From Fasciolopsis buskii (lineage: Eukaryota; Platyhelminthes; Trematoda; Plagiorchiida; Fasciolidae), in NCBI GenBank assembly GCA_008360955.1, contig LUCM01008805.1, positions 119,486-183,485 of the forward strand: 64,000 nucleotides of DNA. Direction: 5' to 3'. The notes under the pieces were generated by a model that was not told the origin of the DNA, ran no database searches, and saw only the letters and a program-made list of their open reading frames with translations. Position 1 is the stretch's first letter, and every line of letters begins with the position of its first letter. A program made the translations under genes and the position numbers. Shown here one piece after another: positions 37,407 to 49,513 of the stretch.

Positions 37407-39134
37407 TCAATTTTCAAGGAATTGAAGCAAGCCAAGGACCCGGCTGTACTGAAAGAGCTTACTAGATATATTAAGTCACGTATGAAACTGGCGCTGGCTA
37501 GAGCTCATATTCAGTTCTTGGACGACTTTATAACTGAATCCAATTTTCCAAAGCAATAGCATACATTGTTAAGAAGAAACCGGATATATATTACCAAAAC
37601 TTCACTTCAAAGACAAGCTCTTAATGAACGTGATACCATGTGCAATCACACCGCGGAATCGGAACGATCATTTTGACATCATTTTGTGTGCTCGACCAAT
37701 TGAGTGAGGAGGAAAAACAATCTTTCGAGGAATGCGTTCAATCCACTGTACATAAACAGGTGAACCAGAAGCGCCAGGTGTTCATGAAACAATTGGAAGG
37801 ATCAAAACCATCCAGTGAGTTTCCGCAGAACCCTGATCGATTTGTTCACAATTTGTCAAACTTCAAGTTAGACAAGACGTTGTTAGAGGTTTTTTCCCTG
37901 GGGCCCAAATTTTGTTGCCCAAACAGCCAGAGTGCACAAATGGACTTAGAAGTTGGATCCGAGAATCTTCTCTCTCAATTGTCGAGTTTGTTCCCGTCAT
38001 CACAAATGGAAATGCAAGCATTTAAATCAACTTAGGTGAACACTAGGTATCAATATCATGGCGCTAGACATACAACGGATTATTAAAACCAGAACATAAG
38101 AGACGGTTAAGAGAACTGCAGAACAATGCAGACATCATGTCATCAAGATCAGGTAAGGATGCAGGCATAGTTCTCCTGACAGGTCTGACTATGTAGCGAA
38201 AATGGAAGTCATTCTGAATGACAAATCTAAATTTGCAAAAATGGCGAAGGAGAATGATAAGATGCATCAGATAGAAAAATCGTTGTCTAGTATCTTGAGA
38301 TGACTAAGAAAAAGGGATATCATAGATTCGACGACATTCGAATAAGTTCGGCCTACGGGAACTACTATTTCAAGATTGCACGGCCTACCCAAATTACATA
38401 AAAATGGAGTACCTATGAGGCCTATTCTCGACATGTGCAATTCGCCGTACCATGCTGTGGCAAAATGGTTAGCTAGGTTGCTGGAACCCGTTAGACAGAG
38501 GGTAGCAAAACATCGTCTCAAAGACACATTTGAGCTTATCGATTCAGTGAAAGAACGAAATTTGAAGGGACGAAGGATGCTTTCTTTAGACGTCACCGTC
38601 CTTTTAACCAATGTTCCAATCACGGAGACAATCGAATACTTCTGTGACTACATCGAGAGCAATGGCTTAGCGACGAGTCTTTCGATAGCAGACTTGAAAC
38701 AACTATTGTTCTTTTGTACCTACAAAGTCCAATCTAAATTCAATAATCAAATTTACCGTCAAAAGGACGCTTAGCTATGGGATCCCCACTCGGTCTGCTA
38801 CCAGCAGATATTTACGTGGCAAAGCTGGAACATGGACCACTCGAGTCGCTAATACAACCGCTCTACTTATACAAGCGTTATGTGGATGACATCTTCTGTG
38901 TACCCATGCCCTCGACGAAAATTAATGCTAATGAATGCACACTGGGAGAAATGTACAGGAAATGGCAAATCAGGGGAGGGATCTGGGGTTAGGCGTGCCA
39001 AACGGCTTGCCACAGACAGCAAACTGCGACTGCTAGCCCGGAAGGCCATAATCGGGCAAAGCCAACTTAATCAAGTTCTTGGCAGGTTCACTCCCGATTC
39101 GCTGCCGAACCTACTATCAGCCCGTTATAAATAA
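37407..39134 (+). pseudogene. Penelope-like reverse transcriptase ORF, broken
   Basis: The N-terminal PLE region lies at 37640-38035 ('RFVHNLSNFKLDK', 'LSLGPxF'-like 'FSLGPKFCCP'). After a disrupted gap, the reverse transcriptase runs 38376-38774 with 'HGLPKLHKNGVPMRPI', 'MCNSPYHAVAKWLA' and the catalytic 'MLSLDVTVLLTNVP'. After one stop and a frameshift it resumes at 38777 with 'MGSPLGLLPADIYVAKLE' and the catalytic Y-V-D-D at 38879-38890. Catalytic aspartates are intact, so the decay is recent or partial. The thumb is short (frame at 38880-39134) and no GIY-YIG domain follows, so this copy lacks its 3' half. PLE family assignment is firm. Confidence 0.88.
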
Positions 39135-42100
39135 TCTTGAGATAAATTCCAGATCTGTCCCTCATTCCTGTAGACGATTACCAAGATATCTGAGAGTTTA
39201 GTGAGAAGCATCAAAACGAATATGTTGTCCTAGGGGTCAACCAATCGCGGTGGACTCCGCGCTCCGCATCAATACGGTTTAGAGCACGGCCAGTAAAAGG
39301 TGAACGCCACAATTGTGAAATATATCAAAACAACTCAGAGATATCCCGACAGACATTTGTTCAGATTAGCTGCCACACCAACGTTGCGCAGTCACTCACT
39401 GAATTTATCGGCTGAGGGCTGGGGGTGATTCCCTCCACGTCAGCGAATGCCGCTGGTGGATTTCATTACCCACGGCACTTCTGCAGGCAGGAATCGAGGG
39501 GGCGCTCGAGGGGCGATTAGACCAGGTTTCTGTTGAGAAGCATTCCCGTGCGCCATTAGGAACACCGCTGGCAGCGTTTTACTTTACACCGCAATCTTTG
39601 CGGCCAGGGAACGAACCGATTCCAGAGGTTATCCTCCCGAAGTGACCCCACAGCATTTGCAACTGAATGATCAACTGAGAATTTTTCTTCTCTGCATTTT
39701 AGTATACGCTTTCTTATGTGTGAGGGTGTGATCCTTGGTTGCACGTCTAAGACGATCTTCCCTCCTCACCAATTTACGAGTTCACTGTTTTCGGCTTCAT
39801 CTCAGTGATATTGAACGGTGGCCCAGAGAAATTCTTACAGGGGTAGATGGGCAGCAGTAAGGTACTATTCGAAAGGACTCGCTCGGATGAAGCGCCTCCT
39901 GTCATTCCCAATGGAATGTATACCTTGGGCAACCGCAGAATCTCTACCAAAGAATAAAAGAAGAATAGAAAAAATACAGAGAGGAATACGAAACTAAAGG
40001 GAAAAGCAAAAAAGAATGAAAGAAAAGAAACAAATTTAGAAAGTGAAGTGAATCCACAGAAGGACAACCAACAAAGAGAAAATAACAATACAGATATAAA
40101 AGGCGGCATACACCTGACTCGAATGAGGATGAGCGGGAAGAGTAAAATAGAAGGTCGTTACAATCGAAACACAAAGGCGGATGGCGCCTGGCTAACTGAA
40201 ACATCCTAACAAGAATAAATTAAAGAAGGAACGGCGGAGGGGAAAGAACAGTAAAATTTCGATGACTGTCTCTATAGCTTAAGGTGAAGACACAGATAAG
40301 CGGCATTTGCATCTTGGTCCCGGCAGACCGTTCTTGGGACGTCACGCGGATGCAACTACGTTCGGTTTCCGGTTTGAATGGCCGCATCGCTGGCCAACTG
40401 TCACGAGATTTCGGCCATCTATCCTCCCTCCATTTCCAAAGTTCCTTTTATTTTCCCGCCCGTTGTATGCCAGTTTAATTGTCAATTCCCCACTGGCTTC
40501 TTACTCCCCCCCGCTTGCTGGTTTTGTATTCAGCATTGGTAAATTTGAAAGAGGTTAATTCTTTGTATTCTCATCACCAGATCTATGGTCATATTGATTG
40601 CAGTGCACCGTAAGACCACACAGTGATTGCTACCTAGGGAGTTATTACCGGATGGTTTGCAACAGGCATTTTCAGGCACACTTTGGTTTTAGACGAAAGA
40701 ACACGTAGAGAAAATATCACGTTCGGCTATCTCTGCCACTTTTTCAAATTGCAGGTTTCGTTGACGAACGGTACGCCACCAAAACCTGGGTAACGATCTC
40801 AAAGGGATTAACTTTACTTCGAAGACTTGGTCTGTAACCCTACCATAAACTACCACTAGAAAAACGACCGCCGGAAAACGGAGGCCAACTTGCCGCGGAA
40901 CACCGAGGTCCCTTCACGGCGCCTCCTAAAATTTAAAGAAAACAGTCATAAGACCAAATCCAGGACACAATCGGACACTGCGTTCGAGGACAGAATTTTG
41001 TAAAGCTCGGTGCGTGCATTAAGTGAGCAAGGATGACTTGCAGGCGAATCAAGGATGTGGTGTATCAAATCTTGTAACCATCAGAGAAAGTAGGTTGAAC
41101 TAGCTGCCAGGATTAGGGGATTCAATGAAATTACTACTTTAGATGCTTGACGCAAAGAAGATGGATCACATAACATAAACAAGTTAGAGCGGCCGGTAGG
41201 CAAGAGGGTTGAACACCCATATTTGTGCAGCACCCCATCTCAAACAGAGAGCAGCAGTTCACAGTACACTCGACGAAAGTGCAGCTTCGTCAATCTTCCA
41301 AATAAAACGGTAACCGTTATGCGCATTATATATGTGGAGCCCCACCTGCGAGTAATGGGCAGGATGCTAAAAGGCAAGGCCCATTTCAAGCAGTATTGGC
41401 ACGAACTAAGAAAATTGCGGTACTGGGGATTTCAACGTTTTGCACATCAACCGGGAGAACGGAAGTGCCTCGTGCTGATCTCCAGCAGGGACAGCCCTGC
41501 ATTGGCCTGACCCAAAACGCGAGATGGGTTACAGGGCATAGAGATGGGCATTGCCCCTTGCTACTAGACTTTGGGATCATTAGGTACATGTGTGATATGA
41601 GAACGTTAGCCACCCGGGTGTTCCAGGTAAAACTGACCAAGTAGTAATTGTGTTTTCTGCTTGCGGTGGTAAATTAAGAGCCAGACGGAGTTTCTGTCAG
41701 GCGCTGGTGCAGACTGGGGGCTGCAGAAGTAAGGATGGTGGCGGCAGCGATTCCATGGTTTTTGAAGCGCGAAAATCAAACCGTGGAAGAAAGGTAGGCA
41801 GCCATAAGGAGAGGACCAATCGGGCTGACTGGAGAGTCTGGCCCCCTTAAGGTCAGCGGAAGCAATCATCTGATAGCAAGATGGCCCCCAAAAATATGGT
41901 GTTTAATAAGAGCTCGAAAGAAGAGATAGGTAACACATGAGGAGCATCATATCTGTATAATTCTTAAAAGGTACAGAGAAGTGTGCAAAAACGTTTAGGC
42001 GTTCCAGAAAAATTAAAAAACTTGGCTTCACTGCAGCTTAACAGGGAATATCCATGCAAACCGCAAAGCCTACTATGCCAATGCGCAGTCTAAAAAATTC

Positions 42101-42146
42101 AGAAGCTGTATTGCCGCCCTAGGACGACCAGAAAGGAAACCTAGCT
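39135..42146. other. Stretch without an assigned gene; purine-rich tract at about 39955-40090
   Basis: 39955-40090 is strongly A/G-rich on the plus strand, giving spurious Phe/Ser-rich minus frames. Frames at 41223-41510, 41396-41644 and 41650-41850 (plus) lie upstream of a CR1-like reverse transcriptase in the same direction and may be its decayed 5' half. No diagnostic motif is visible. Confidence 0.4.
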
Positions 42147-43242
42147 TTGGTCAAATCCAAGAAGGCAAATGTCTCGTTGGAAATGTTCGAGGGAATTTTT
42201 CATTTGTCGGATGAAGCAAATGTCAACCTGGAAATCGCGGAAGTTATTAAAATCCGGGAAATTGCAGAACTCTTCACAACAGAGTTAAGTCCACGAAATT
42301 GGTTTAAATCCGACTTCCTGGACAAAGTACACCCGGAAGCCTTCCGGTCATTAAAGTAACTGCTGGATTTCTCTGTCGGGCAGCTCTGAAATGCTTTCCT
42401 TGGGGTGGGAAATGCATCTGAATAATGAAATGTGGCGATAGCATTGGTGGTATACAGGGTGGACCTAGACGGCCGGGTGAGTCTAACCTACACCTTATGC
42501 AGGCGTCTGTAGAGTATCATCAGAAGGCAGACATGCGAGCGCCTAGTGAATTGCGGTGCTATTCTAGCAGCGCAGCATAGCTTTTTCTTTTCTGGACGAC
42601 GTAACGAAATGCCTAGGCGGAGCGAACTGTTGGAAGTCTCCCAAAAGGTCTTTAATGAAGCACCCGATCAAGTTGACCGCAATTGTTTGGATCAAGAAAT
42701 GGAATCACTAGAAATAATGGAGGGTCCAATACCTGGATAAACATTTTTCGGGCGAAGGACACGTGGCATAAGAGTCCGAGGGCACACGATGGCACCCACC
42801 AACATGCCAAGTGACATTCCCCTGGGGTCCGTAATAGGGTCCGCAGTCTTCGTTATGTTCACCAACGTCCTGCAAAGAGTATGTGAAATACATGCTGTCT
42901 TTTTGCTTATGATGTCAAACTACTAAGTGCAGACACATCAGGGGAGTAAAGGACTGTTCACATAAAAAGTGACATTTCATTGAACTTGCCGAAGTGTCAA
43001 TGGCTGGCCTTTGAAGGTAGGCATGAAGTAAACGAAAGGGGTTTTCGAAGCCAAGGCGGGCAATTTTGAACCTCTGGAAAATGTGTGAACACGGTGAATA
43101 AAGCCGGAATGGAGCTTCTCAGGTTCAGGACATTAATATCCTGCGGGAAACGCGAATAGATCTGCCCCTGTAAGCGACTGTCACAGGACCACTAGGAAAT
43201 TAGCGTGCCCAAGCCTGGACGCCAAGCATAAGAAAAAATATA
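42147..43242 (+). pseudogene. CR1-like LINE reverse transcriptase, 5' part, interrupted
   Basis: Plus-strand blocks in order: 'DFLDKVHPEAFRSLK' (equivalent to 'SPGPDxxHPxxLK'), a decayed middle, then around 42800-42930 'DIPLGSVIGSAVFVMFTNVLQ' in pieces and 'AYDVKLLSADTSG'. The last is the catalytic F-A-D-D-V-K-L site with both sides preserved but Ala-Asp-Asp reduced to Ala-Tyr-Asp. It stops at the left edge of the right duplication arm. The missing thumb appears beyond the arm, at 46.5 kb. Confidence 0.7.
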
Positions 43243-43252
43243 AATTGCCCTG

Positions 43253-43601
43253 AAAATTTGCAGACTTGGTTGGCCAAATGCACTAAAGCTATAATGAAGA
43301 AGTCCACGACCTTGGCATTTTCCCCCTTAGACACCGAAGCACACCCATTGTGCCAATTAAAAAGTTTAAAATAGCGAAATTTATTCCAGGCAGTAAAGGT
43401 GCGGAATCGAGTTCTCGTGTGCCAGAGGGACCATTGTTTGTGACTGCAGAGAAAACGCACAAGTTTTCAAGTGACGGCTTGTTTCTCGCTGTTTGGGTGA
43501 TTAAACTATGGAGCCGACTGCCAGGGAATGTGTTAAACGGTGTTGATGTTTATGGATTTACAAAAGCTGGATGCCTGCTGGGCACGATGAACCTGAGGTG
43601 A
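43253..43601 (+). pseudogene. LINE reverse transcriptase C-terminal fragment, right copy
   Basis: Same as 19282-19630 in reverse complement, with Gly in place of Ser at one residue. It shows 'LGIFPLRHRSTPIV' and 'VIKLWSRLPGNVLNG'. Because it lies in the same orientation as the CR1-like reverse transcriptase just upstream, it can be mistaken for that element's own C-terminus. The true continuation lies past the arm. Confidence 0.7.
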
Positions 43602-44339
43602 AACCGTAAGCTTCGTTGGTGAGCACAAAACGCACCCGCTGGATTTGATACCGCACCTGGTACTTTGACTTTCAGAAGCAAAAGGGCGTGACCACTGTTG
43701 GAAACTACGGATACCTGTCGACGACAGCAACCTGGATGCTCGCGTGCCTGGAAGCCACATTTTCGTCTCGTGCACGCTGAACTGAACTGTATTTTACATG
43801 TCAACTACCTCGAAAACTTTTGCATGAAAATAAATGACTTAAAATCCCGTACAGTCAAGGAAAACCGCCGACGAAACACTGATCTGGACGCCTGTTTAAT
43901 CGCCGCGATGGCCGTTGTCGTGTGCACGCAGAACTATACTAAATAGACATATATGCAGCTTTTTTCAGGACGTCGTGTGCCTTGGTAGGCTACAATTCTA
44001 CTGAAAAGCAGCAGCTGTAGAAGCCAATAACTGGTAGAAACTATCGAGTTACACATATATCCTATGCAAGTGTCTTGAGAGACTAGTATTTGAACAGGTA
44101 AGCACTCTACGAATTGCTCAATTTGTATGGGGCGCATTATGGATTCACTAAGCAGTGATCTTATCTGACAAACTTCCTGGGGTTGTTAAATGAGGTTACG
44201 GCGAGACTCGATGAGGCGTTTGATTCTAATTATCGACGGCTGCCGGTGCATACGATTAACATTTCCGGAATCTCAAGATCGGCTTTAAACTGAGTTTGGG
44301 TTTCCCAGGCGAGATTATACACCTACGCTACAAACAAAG

Positions 44340-45239
44340 GAAGCCACCACATCCCGGTAATGGTTGAGTACTTTACTGAGCAGTGCCAGGCGATGGTGAT
44401 GCTCAGTAAGAAAACAACTACCTCGGCCATCACCACCGTCAATGAGTGGACCGCAAGCTTTGGAGCGTTCTTATTGATTCACCCTTACTAAAGGCCGGCA
44501 TTCGAGAGTCACCTGATGGTAGACCTCCGTATATTGTTGGGTTGTCGAAAGACGAGAAGTAAGAATTGCCAATCCCAAGAGAAACGGGTAGCTGAAAGGA
44601 CAAATCAGACACTGAAGACTATCAGTCGTCTCTTTGTCCACTAGCCAAACGGCTCCGAATGGGAAGAAGCACTGTCATTGCACATAGTGGCTTATCACTA
44701 AGCCGCGCGCAAGTCATCGGGATTTGTGTTCTCATATTTGCTGTGGACACTGGAATTGCGATTATATGTGGAATTACTCACAGCACTAGCAACCTGCAAG
44801 GCCATATATTTTGTCATGCTATGTTGGACAGCTTCCACTTGGCACATCGCTTGGAATGCGGGCACCTTCAAACGGTGCAAGGGTGGCAGAAACGGTTTAC
44901 GACACGACCGCAAGCGGACTACAGCACTATTTAGGCGATTACGTGTGGGTGCATCGAACGAGACCGCCATCAGGACAGGCGGCGCCGTTCCGCAAACCCT
45001 GGCAAGCGCTTTGCACCATTGGCCACATCATGTCACCTCAAACGTATGTAATGCGGCAGCTGACAAACTGCAGAACACGGCCATTGATCACTCATTACAA
45101 CCATGTGACATCACACAGGTCTTGCAAGCAGCCACTGGACGTTACTGTTCGAATGATAACCAAGTTGCACTTATCAAAACTATCGTATTTTCTGCCACCT
45201 GCTTTTCCTATGTACTATCGTTTTAACGAGCAGTGACGT
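44340..45239 (+). pseudogene. Ty3/Gypsy integrase remnant, right copy
   Basis: Core 'SHHIPVMVEYF' starts at 44342; the codon GAG at 44366-44368 stands where the family has the first catalytic Asp. 'NEWTASFGAFLLIH' follows, then an in-frame stop in the second catalytic region. 'AERTNQTLKT' and the C-terminal 'GDYVWVHRTRPPSGQ' (around 44935) complete the order in shifted frames. The final frame closes with TGA at 45234-45236. All inspected open frames here are identical to the left copy, so inactivation preceded the duplication. Confidence 0.8.
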
Positions 45240-45420
45240 GAATGCATTTCCGTGTGTTCTGTGCTCTTATGTATCGCTTCGTCTTCTTCTGTGACTCTTC
45301 GTTCGGTTGGGATATCGGTCTCTGAGATTAGTTGAATAAATACTTCTACCTTTTTAGGCTTGTAATTTGCATGTGATGACGAACTGCCGTTTTATGGCCA
45401 TCCGTCACATGCCATTCCCG
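45240..45420 (+). mobile_element. LTR-like tail after the integrase
   Basis: The integrase frame ends at 45236. A non-coding, pyrimidine-rich segment follows, with an AATAAA at 45335-45340. This is the place and composition expected of a Gypsy 3' LTR. I could not find the matching 5' LTR in the window, so the boundaries are open. Confidence 0.4.
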
Positions 45421-46499
45421 AAGCTTCGGTTTCAGCTGGAGGAAAACTTACACCGTGAAGACCAGTCCAGCTGCCCAGGTACAGCCTGTCTTATTATCAA
45501 CGCTTTCGGCTCCTGAAGTAACCTGGACGAGGTGGACGAACAACCAAAATGCATACCATGGACAGAATTCTGGACACCTGAACGGCTCGGGCCATGGCCT
45601 GTCCAGTGAAAAGTAAACTGTTCAAAGATAGATGATGACCACATGCTTGGGTAGACCGCCGAAGATCAAGGGCGATGCAACGGAGCGAAGCTACGGCAAT
45701 CCTGCCCTAAGTCAACAGTGAATGCGAAATGTTTCTGATTTAGAGTGGTCGGGGATTGGAAAAAAGCCATCATGAGAACCGGTGACTGCTGGAATCATCA
45801 ACACGCATAGGACATCATTACATAAAATGAGGTACGAAATATTCCCGGTGTCAAAGTTCTACGATACAGGGTTTGCGAAACAGACCCAAGTGATTGGAAA
45901 ATTTGTTGGTGTGATGTTATAAAATAATTGAACTGAAGCACAATGGATGCTCTTCCATCTCAAGAGTGAGAATTTTTCTCCAGTCTTTTCTCATTTTAGT
46001 GGATGCGGGAAGTCTGCAGCAAACCAAACTAACACTGAAAACAAAACTCGCGATGATAGATGCGAAATCTTAAGAATGCCACCTAAGGGGCTTGGGACGG
46101 TCGATTACCCCTTTGAGGTGTCTTCTTTGCTGCAATACTGAACGGACAATGTGATGACGGAATGATATATTTGGGACAGACTGAAAATGAATGTGCTCTT
46201 CGAAAGCGGCTGGGCTTATTGCGATCCACGCAAGTGTAGTACCGCCGCAGGCGGAGGTCCTTTTGATACTTTGTACGACATGAAACCAGTGGGGACAGAA
46301 AACAGTGGGGTTATCTAGATTGCTCTGAATAAACCTTACCACTGTTGGGTAAAATGGTGTTTTCTTTTGAGCTTGAACATATGTAGGCGGCTCATGGAAA
46401 GAGGAGCAAGTTCCCCTCGTCACGTGGGTCCACCTGGGTTTCAGGTCGCGAGGGACCAAACTCAGCAAGCCAGGGAACTCATCATAGTCGTGCGCACGG

Positions 46500-47060
46500 A
46501 CTACAGACCCATTTCGTAAAGTCGGAAGGCGGACAAGCAGTCATGACGCCCTACGCATACTTAGGCGTATCGTGAGATCTAGGAGGCCTAGCGTTTTTCT
46601 GCTGCTGTTCAAGGCGTTTGTCCGGCCGCGCTTGGAATACTGTATCAAGGTCTAGAGGCCATATTTGGTAAGAGATAGTGAAACGCTAACACAGGTTCAG
46701 CGTGTTTTTATAGGGTGGTTTGGACATTTGAGACACATGAGATACGAGCAGATGCTGAGGGTACTCGGCTTGTAGGGAAAGGTGACTTAATATAGGCCTC
46801 CAAGATCATTAAGAATCTGGCCGAAATACGGGGTAACCGGGGTGCCCTATTCCAGATAAGGTGTAAAAAGGCGCTTGGAGACAACAGGAAAACGATTGTG
46901 CGTGAACTAGTAACCACCGGGTTCGGGAGCAAATTGTTCGCCAATTGAGTGACTGGAAGAGGTTACCGGAGGAAGTGATCGAGGTGGGGTCAATGCGCGA
47001 ATTCAAAAGGAGACTAGACAATGCATGGCTAGCTGTGTTTGGAGAGGACAGTGTGTGAAA
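46500..47060 (+). pseudogene. CR1-like LINE reverse transcriptase, 3' part
   Basis: Plus-strand blocks: 'DALRILRRIVRSRRPSVFLLL', 'FKAFVRPRLEYCIKVWRPYL', 'TLTQVQRVFIGWFGHLRHMRYEQMLRVLGL', then in shifted frames 'GSKLFAN' and 'REFKRRLDNAWLAVFGED'-like pieces. This is the thumb and terminal block of a CR1-type reverse transcriptase. It supplies exactly the part missing from 42147-43242, which suggests one LINE split by the inserted arm. Confidence 0.7.
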
Positions 47061-48029
47061 TGTGTGGTTGAGGTGGTCAAGGAGAAAGCATCTCAGGAGG
47101 TTTCCACTCTTATAGGAACTGAAGAGGGTTTTTCACCCTCCGGTTTTCGAAGCGTCATCAGGTCCAAGCAGCCCTCGGTGCAGGAATATGGACAATCATG
47201 CATTTTGCCGTTCATTCCTGAAATCTAATAGGAATAGGACCTGGAACTGAAATGAACCGACCTGAACTGAGCTGACCTTCAGCAACGCGCACTCGTTGTA
47301 CTTGCAGTCCGTTGTGGTGATGGCACGGAAGGAGTTCTGGAAGCCCTGCTATTCCTTCGTACTCCTGCTGTTAATTCATTACTATTTATTCCGAGATGGA
47401 TTTTTAAAATCACTTTTTATGTCATACATTGTCTATCTTTCTATTGGAGGCTGGAGATTTCAGCGTGTCATGTTTCTAACTGCACCACGTGACCTTCGGT
47501 GAGCCACTTTTCTGGTTTTTCCTCAACTTTTGCTGAGCTGCTCGCTTTTAACGCTTGTAAACTCCTTGTCCAAACAGAAAGATTCAATTAAGCGCATTGA
47601 CTAAGGAAAACATGTTTGCTACGCGGTTTCTATTTTACATTGATCTAACAAGTTTATCGATGCCGTTTCTGCGTCAGTAATATTCATTAATCCAATCGCT
47701 GTCTTAAACCGGTGGGTTTTTGACAGGAATTCTCTTAGTATATTTGGGTACGGCAACCGGTATGATGGTGGCTAGTGAGTGTAGAATTTATTTAAGTGCT
47801 TCGATTATTATCTGATCATGCAAATAAATTCAAATGCTGGTCTCACAAGCGAAAAACACAGTGGAAAGATTCCTAAGCGAGATGCATTGTGATATGACAC
47901 TTTCAATTCGTTCTTTCTGTACAACCATTTTCCTTGCGCCAACGGTTTCTATTACGCAAAGTGGTTTATGGCAAAACGAGTAGACCGCATTAGGGGATAT
48001 ACTGTTAGGGGGATGGATGTGAGAAAAAT
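47061..48029. other. Stretch without an assigned gene
   Basis: Short frames only. The part from about 47.8 kb up is probably the 3' end of the minus-strand Jockey-like LINE that follows, since its terminal frame ends near 48030. Confidence 0.4.
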
Positions 48030-49513
48030 TCAAATGAGATTCGCTCTCGTTTGAGAAAGAAATTTTAGTTTTTTGGGGAAATGGATGGGAAAAGTGTTTC
48101 GGGGCTTTGCAATCCGGAAAATAAAAGAAGACTGGAGTAAAGAAGTCTTTAATCTAGGGCTGAGGACTTGGTAAGGGTGACGGGCCACCTGAATACGAGA
48201 AAAACGAAGACGTGCTGCCGTTGCAAGTTCGGAAGAACAGAAACTGAAATGGTAGCGATGGGAGGGACGGTGGATGGACTGCTCGAAGATTAACAAGTGG
48301 CTGCTGATTTGAGGTCAGGAAGAGGTCGTTGAAGAACCTGACGGCTTTTCGTTCAATCCGGTCAGGACGAAGAGCAGCAGACGAAGCTCCGCCTCGCACA
48401 TAACTGTTGTACTCGAGTGTCGGTCGGATTTGAGGTTTGTGTAGAAGGCGGTGGGTGGTTTTAAAAAAGCCTCTGGCGAGGAAGACCAACTTTGCGCACA
48501 TCACGAGGAGCAAGTGTTAACACCGGAAGATCAGCAAAATGAATTCGCGGAGATGTGCATTAGCGAAGCTCGCTCGGTAGAATGGAGAGAAGTCCTGCTG
48601 GGAAGAACAGGAGAGATGGTTGAGTGGGATAAGGGGATAAATCTTGGGAGAGTTGAAGCACATATGGTTGGTAGGGCCACAAGCAGAGATTCATCCCAGA
48701 TCAGAAATGTGTGGTAGACTGAGAACGGTAGGATCATGGTCGATGTTGGCAGTAGCTCGACGAGCACTTGCATAGGGAAGGAAGCGTTGATGATGAGCTG
48801 TATCATCGCCAAATAGTCGAGGGGTTGGAGGTTGATACACGGGGTTCATTAATAAGTGAATTATGGTGGGCGCAATTATAGGATATTGGGGAACCTCAAC
48901 ATCCACAGCTGTGGCTGAGACAAAACTCCATGGACTCAAAAAACCTACACGATGCGAGAGCCGGATGAAATCCAAACAAAAAAGATTTTGACAGTTAACC
49001 TTCCTGCTGAACTTCATCGAAAGCCTCAGAGATGTCCATCTACACTAAGCGAGTTTCTCCGTGGTTTTCGAAGGCAGCGGCTCGCCCGTAGAGCGACGAG
49101 AGGGAAATTCTTATTGATGGTCGCTCAGCGAACCTTCGCATTCGAGGAATGAACGCAATTGGTTGGAGTTTGCGGCTTCAAAATCCTTCGAAATCAGAGA
49201 AGGTAAGGTGATGTAGTCGTGCATTTTTGTAGTTGGAAAGAGAACCGGCAACCAGGATCCTGAGCTCCAGCAGATCAAGCGTACTAGTGAGCCAGGCGAT
49301 AGCAAAACCGTGTACCACTGGGCCGATGGTTGTTGGGGTCAAAAGAATTCCCAGGTTCTGCTGAGGAGATCGTGTGGCACCGGGCGTAAAAAGCGTGAAG
49401 TTTGAGGATGGATGTTTTGAAGAAGTCCTGCTAAAATTAGAAACAAAAACACCAGATATAAAGCAACAGACGTTGCAAAGATAACAAGTCAGAAAGTCAC
49501 GCGAAGTATTCAA
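48030..49513 (-). pseudogene. Jockey-like LINE reverse transcriptase, broken
   Basis: From 49513 down on the minus strand: 'LFPTTKMHDYITLPSLISK', 'NQLRSFLECEGSLSDHQ' (equivalent to 'LxxFLExxGLLSDxQxGF'), 'RRSTGE', then the catalytic block 'LFGDDTAHH' (F-G-D-D at 48802-48813, both aspartates kept), 'YASARRATANIDHD', 'ARGFFKTTHRLLHK', 'QIRPTLEYNSYVRGGASSAAL', 'DRIERKAVRFFND', and a terminal Ser/Arg-rich tail. The blocks switch frames at least three times. Endonuclease sequence is not recognisable upstream. Confidence 0.82.

Larger units (their letters stand above)
43247..46106 (+). repeat. Right arm of the 2.86-kb inverted duplication
   Basis: Reverse complement of 16777-19636 with no net indel. 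It sits inside a plus-strand CR1-like LINE: reverse transcriptase palm blocks precede it (to about 43.1 kb) and thumb blocks follow it (from about 46.5 kb). The spacer between the two arms is about 23.6 kb. I saw no convincing target-site duplication at its ends. Confidence 0.95.

Noticed and set aside
39944..40204. Hydrophobic Phe-rich minus frames as membrane proteins
   Set aside because: They are the reverse complement of an A/G-rich tract, so the hydrophobicity is a composition artefact.
43253..43601. C-terminus of the CR1-like reverse transcriptase that ends at 43.2 kb
   Set aside because: The identical fragment lies in the left arm in another context, and the real thumb of the interrupted LINE is found at 46.5-47.06 kb.
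46153..46215. 'MIYLGQTENE' resembling a GIY-YIG core
   Set aside because: Only about ten residues match; no preceding PLE block and no downstream conserved Arg/His/Glu pattern follow in any frame.
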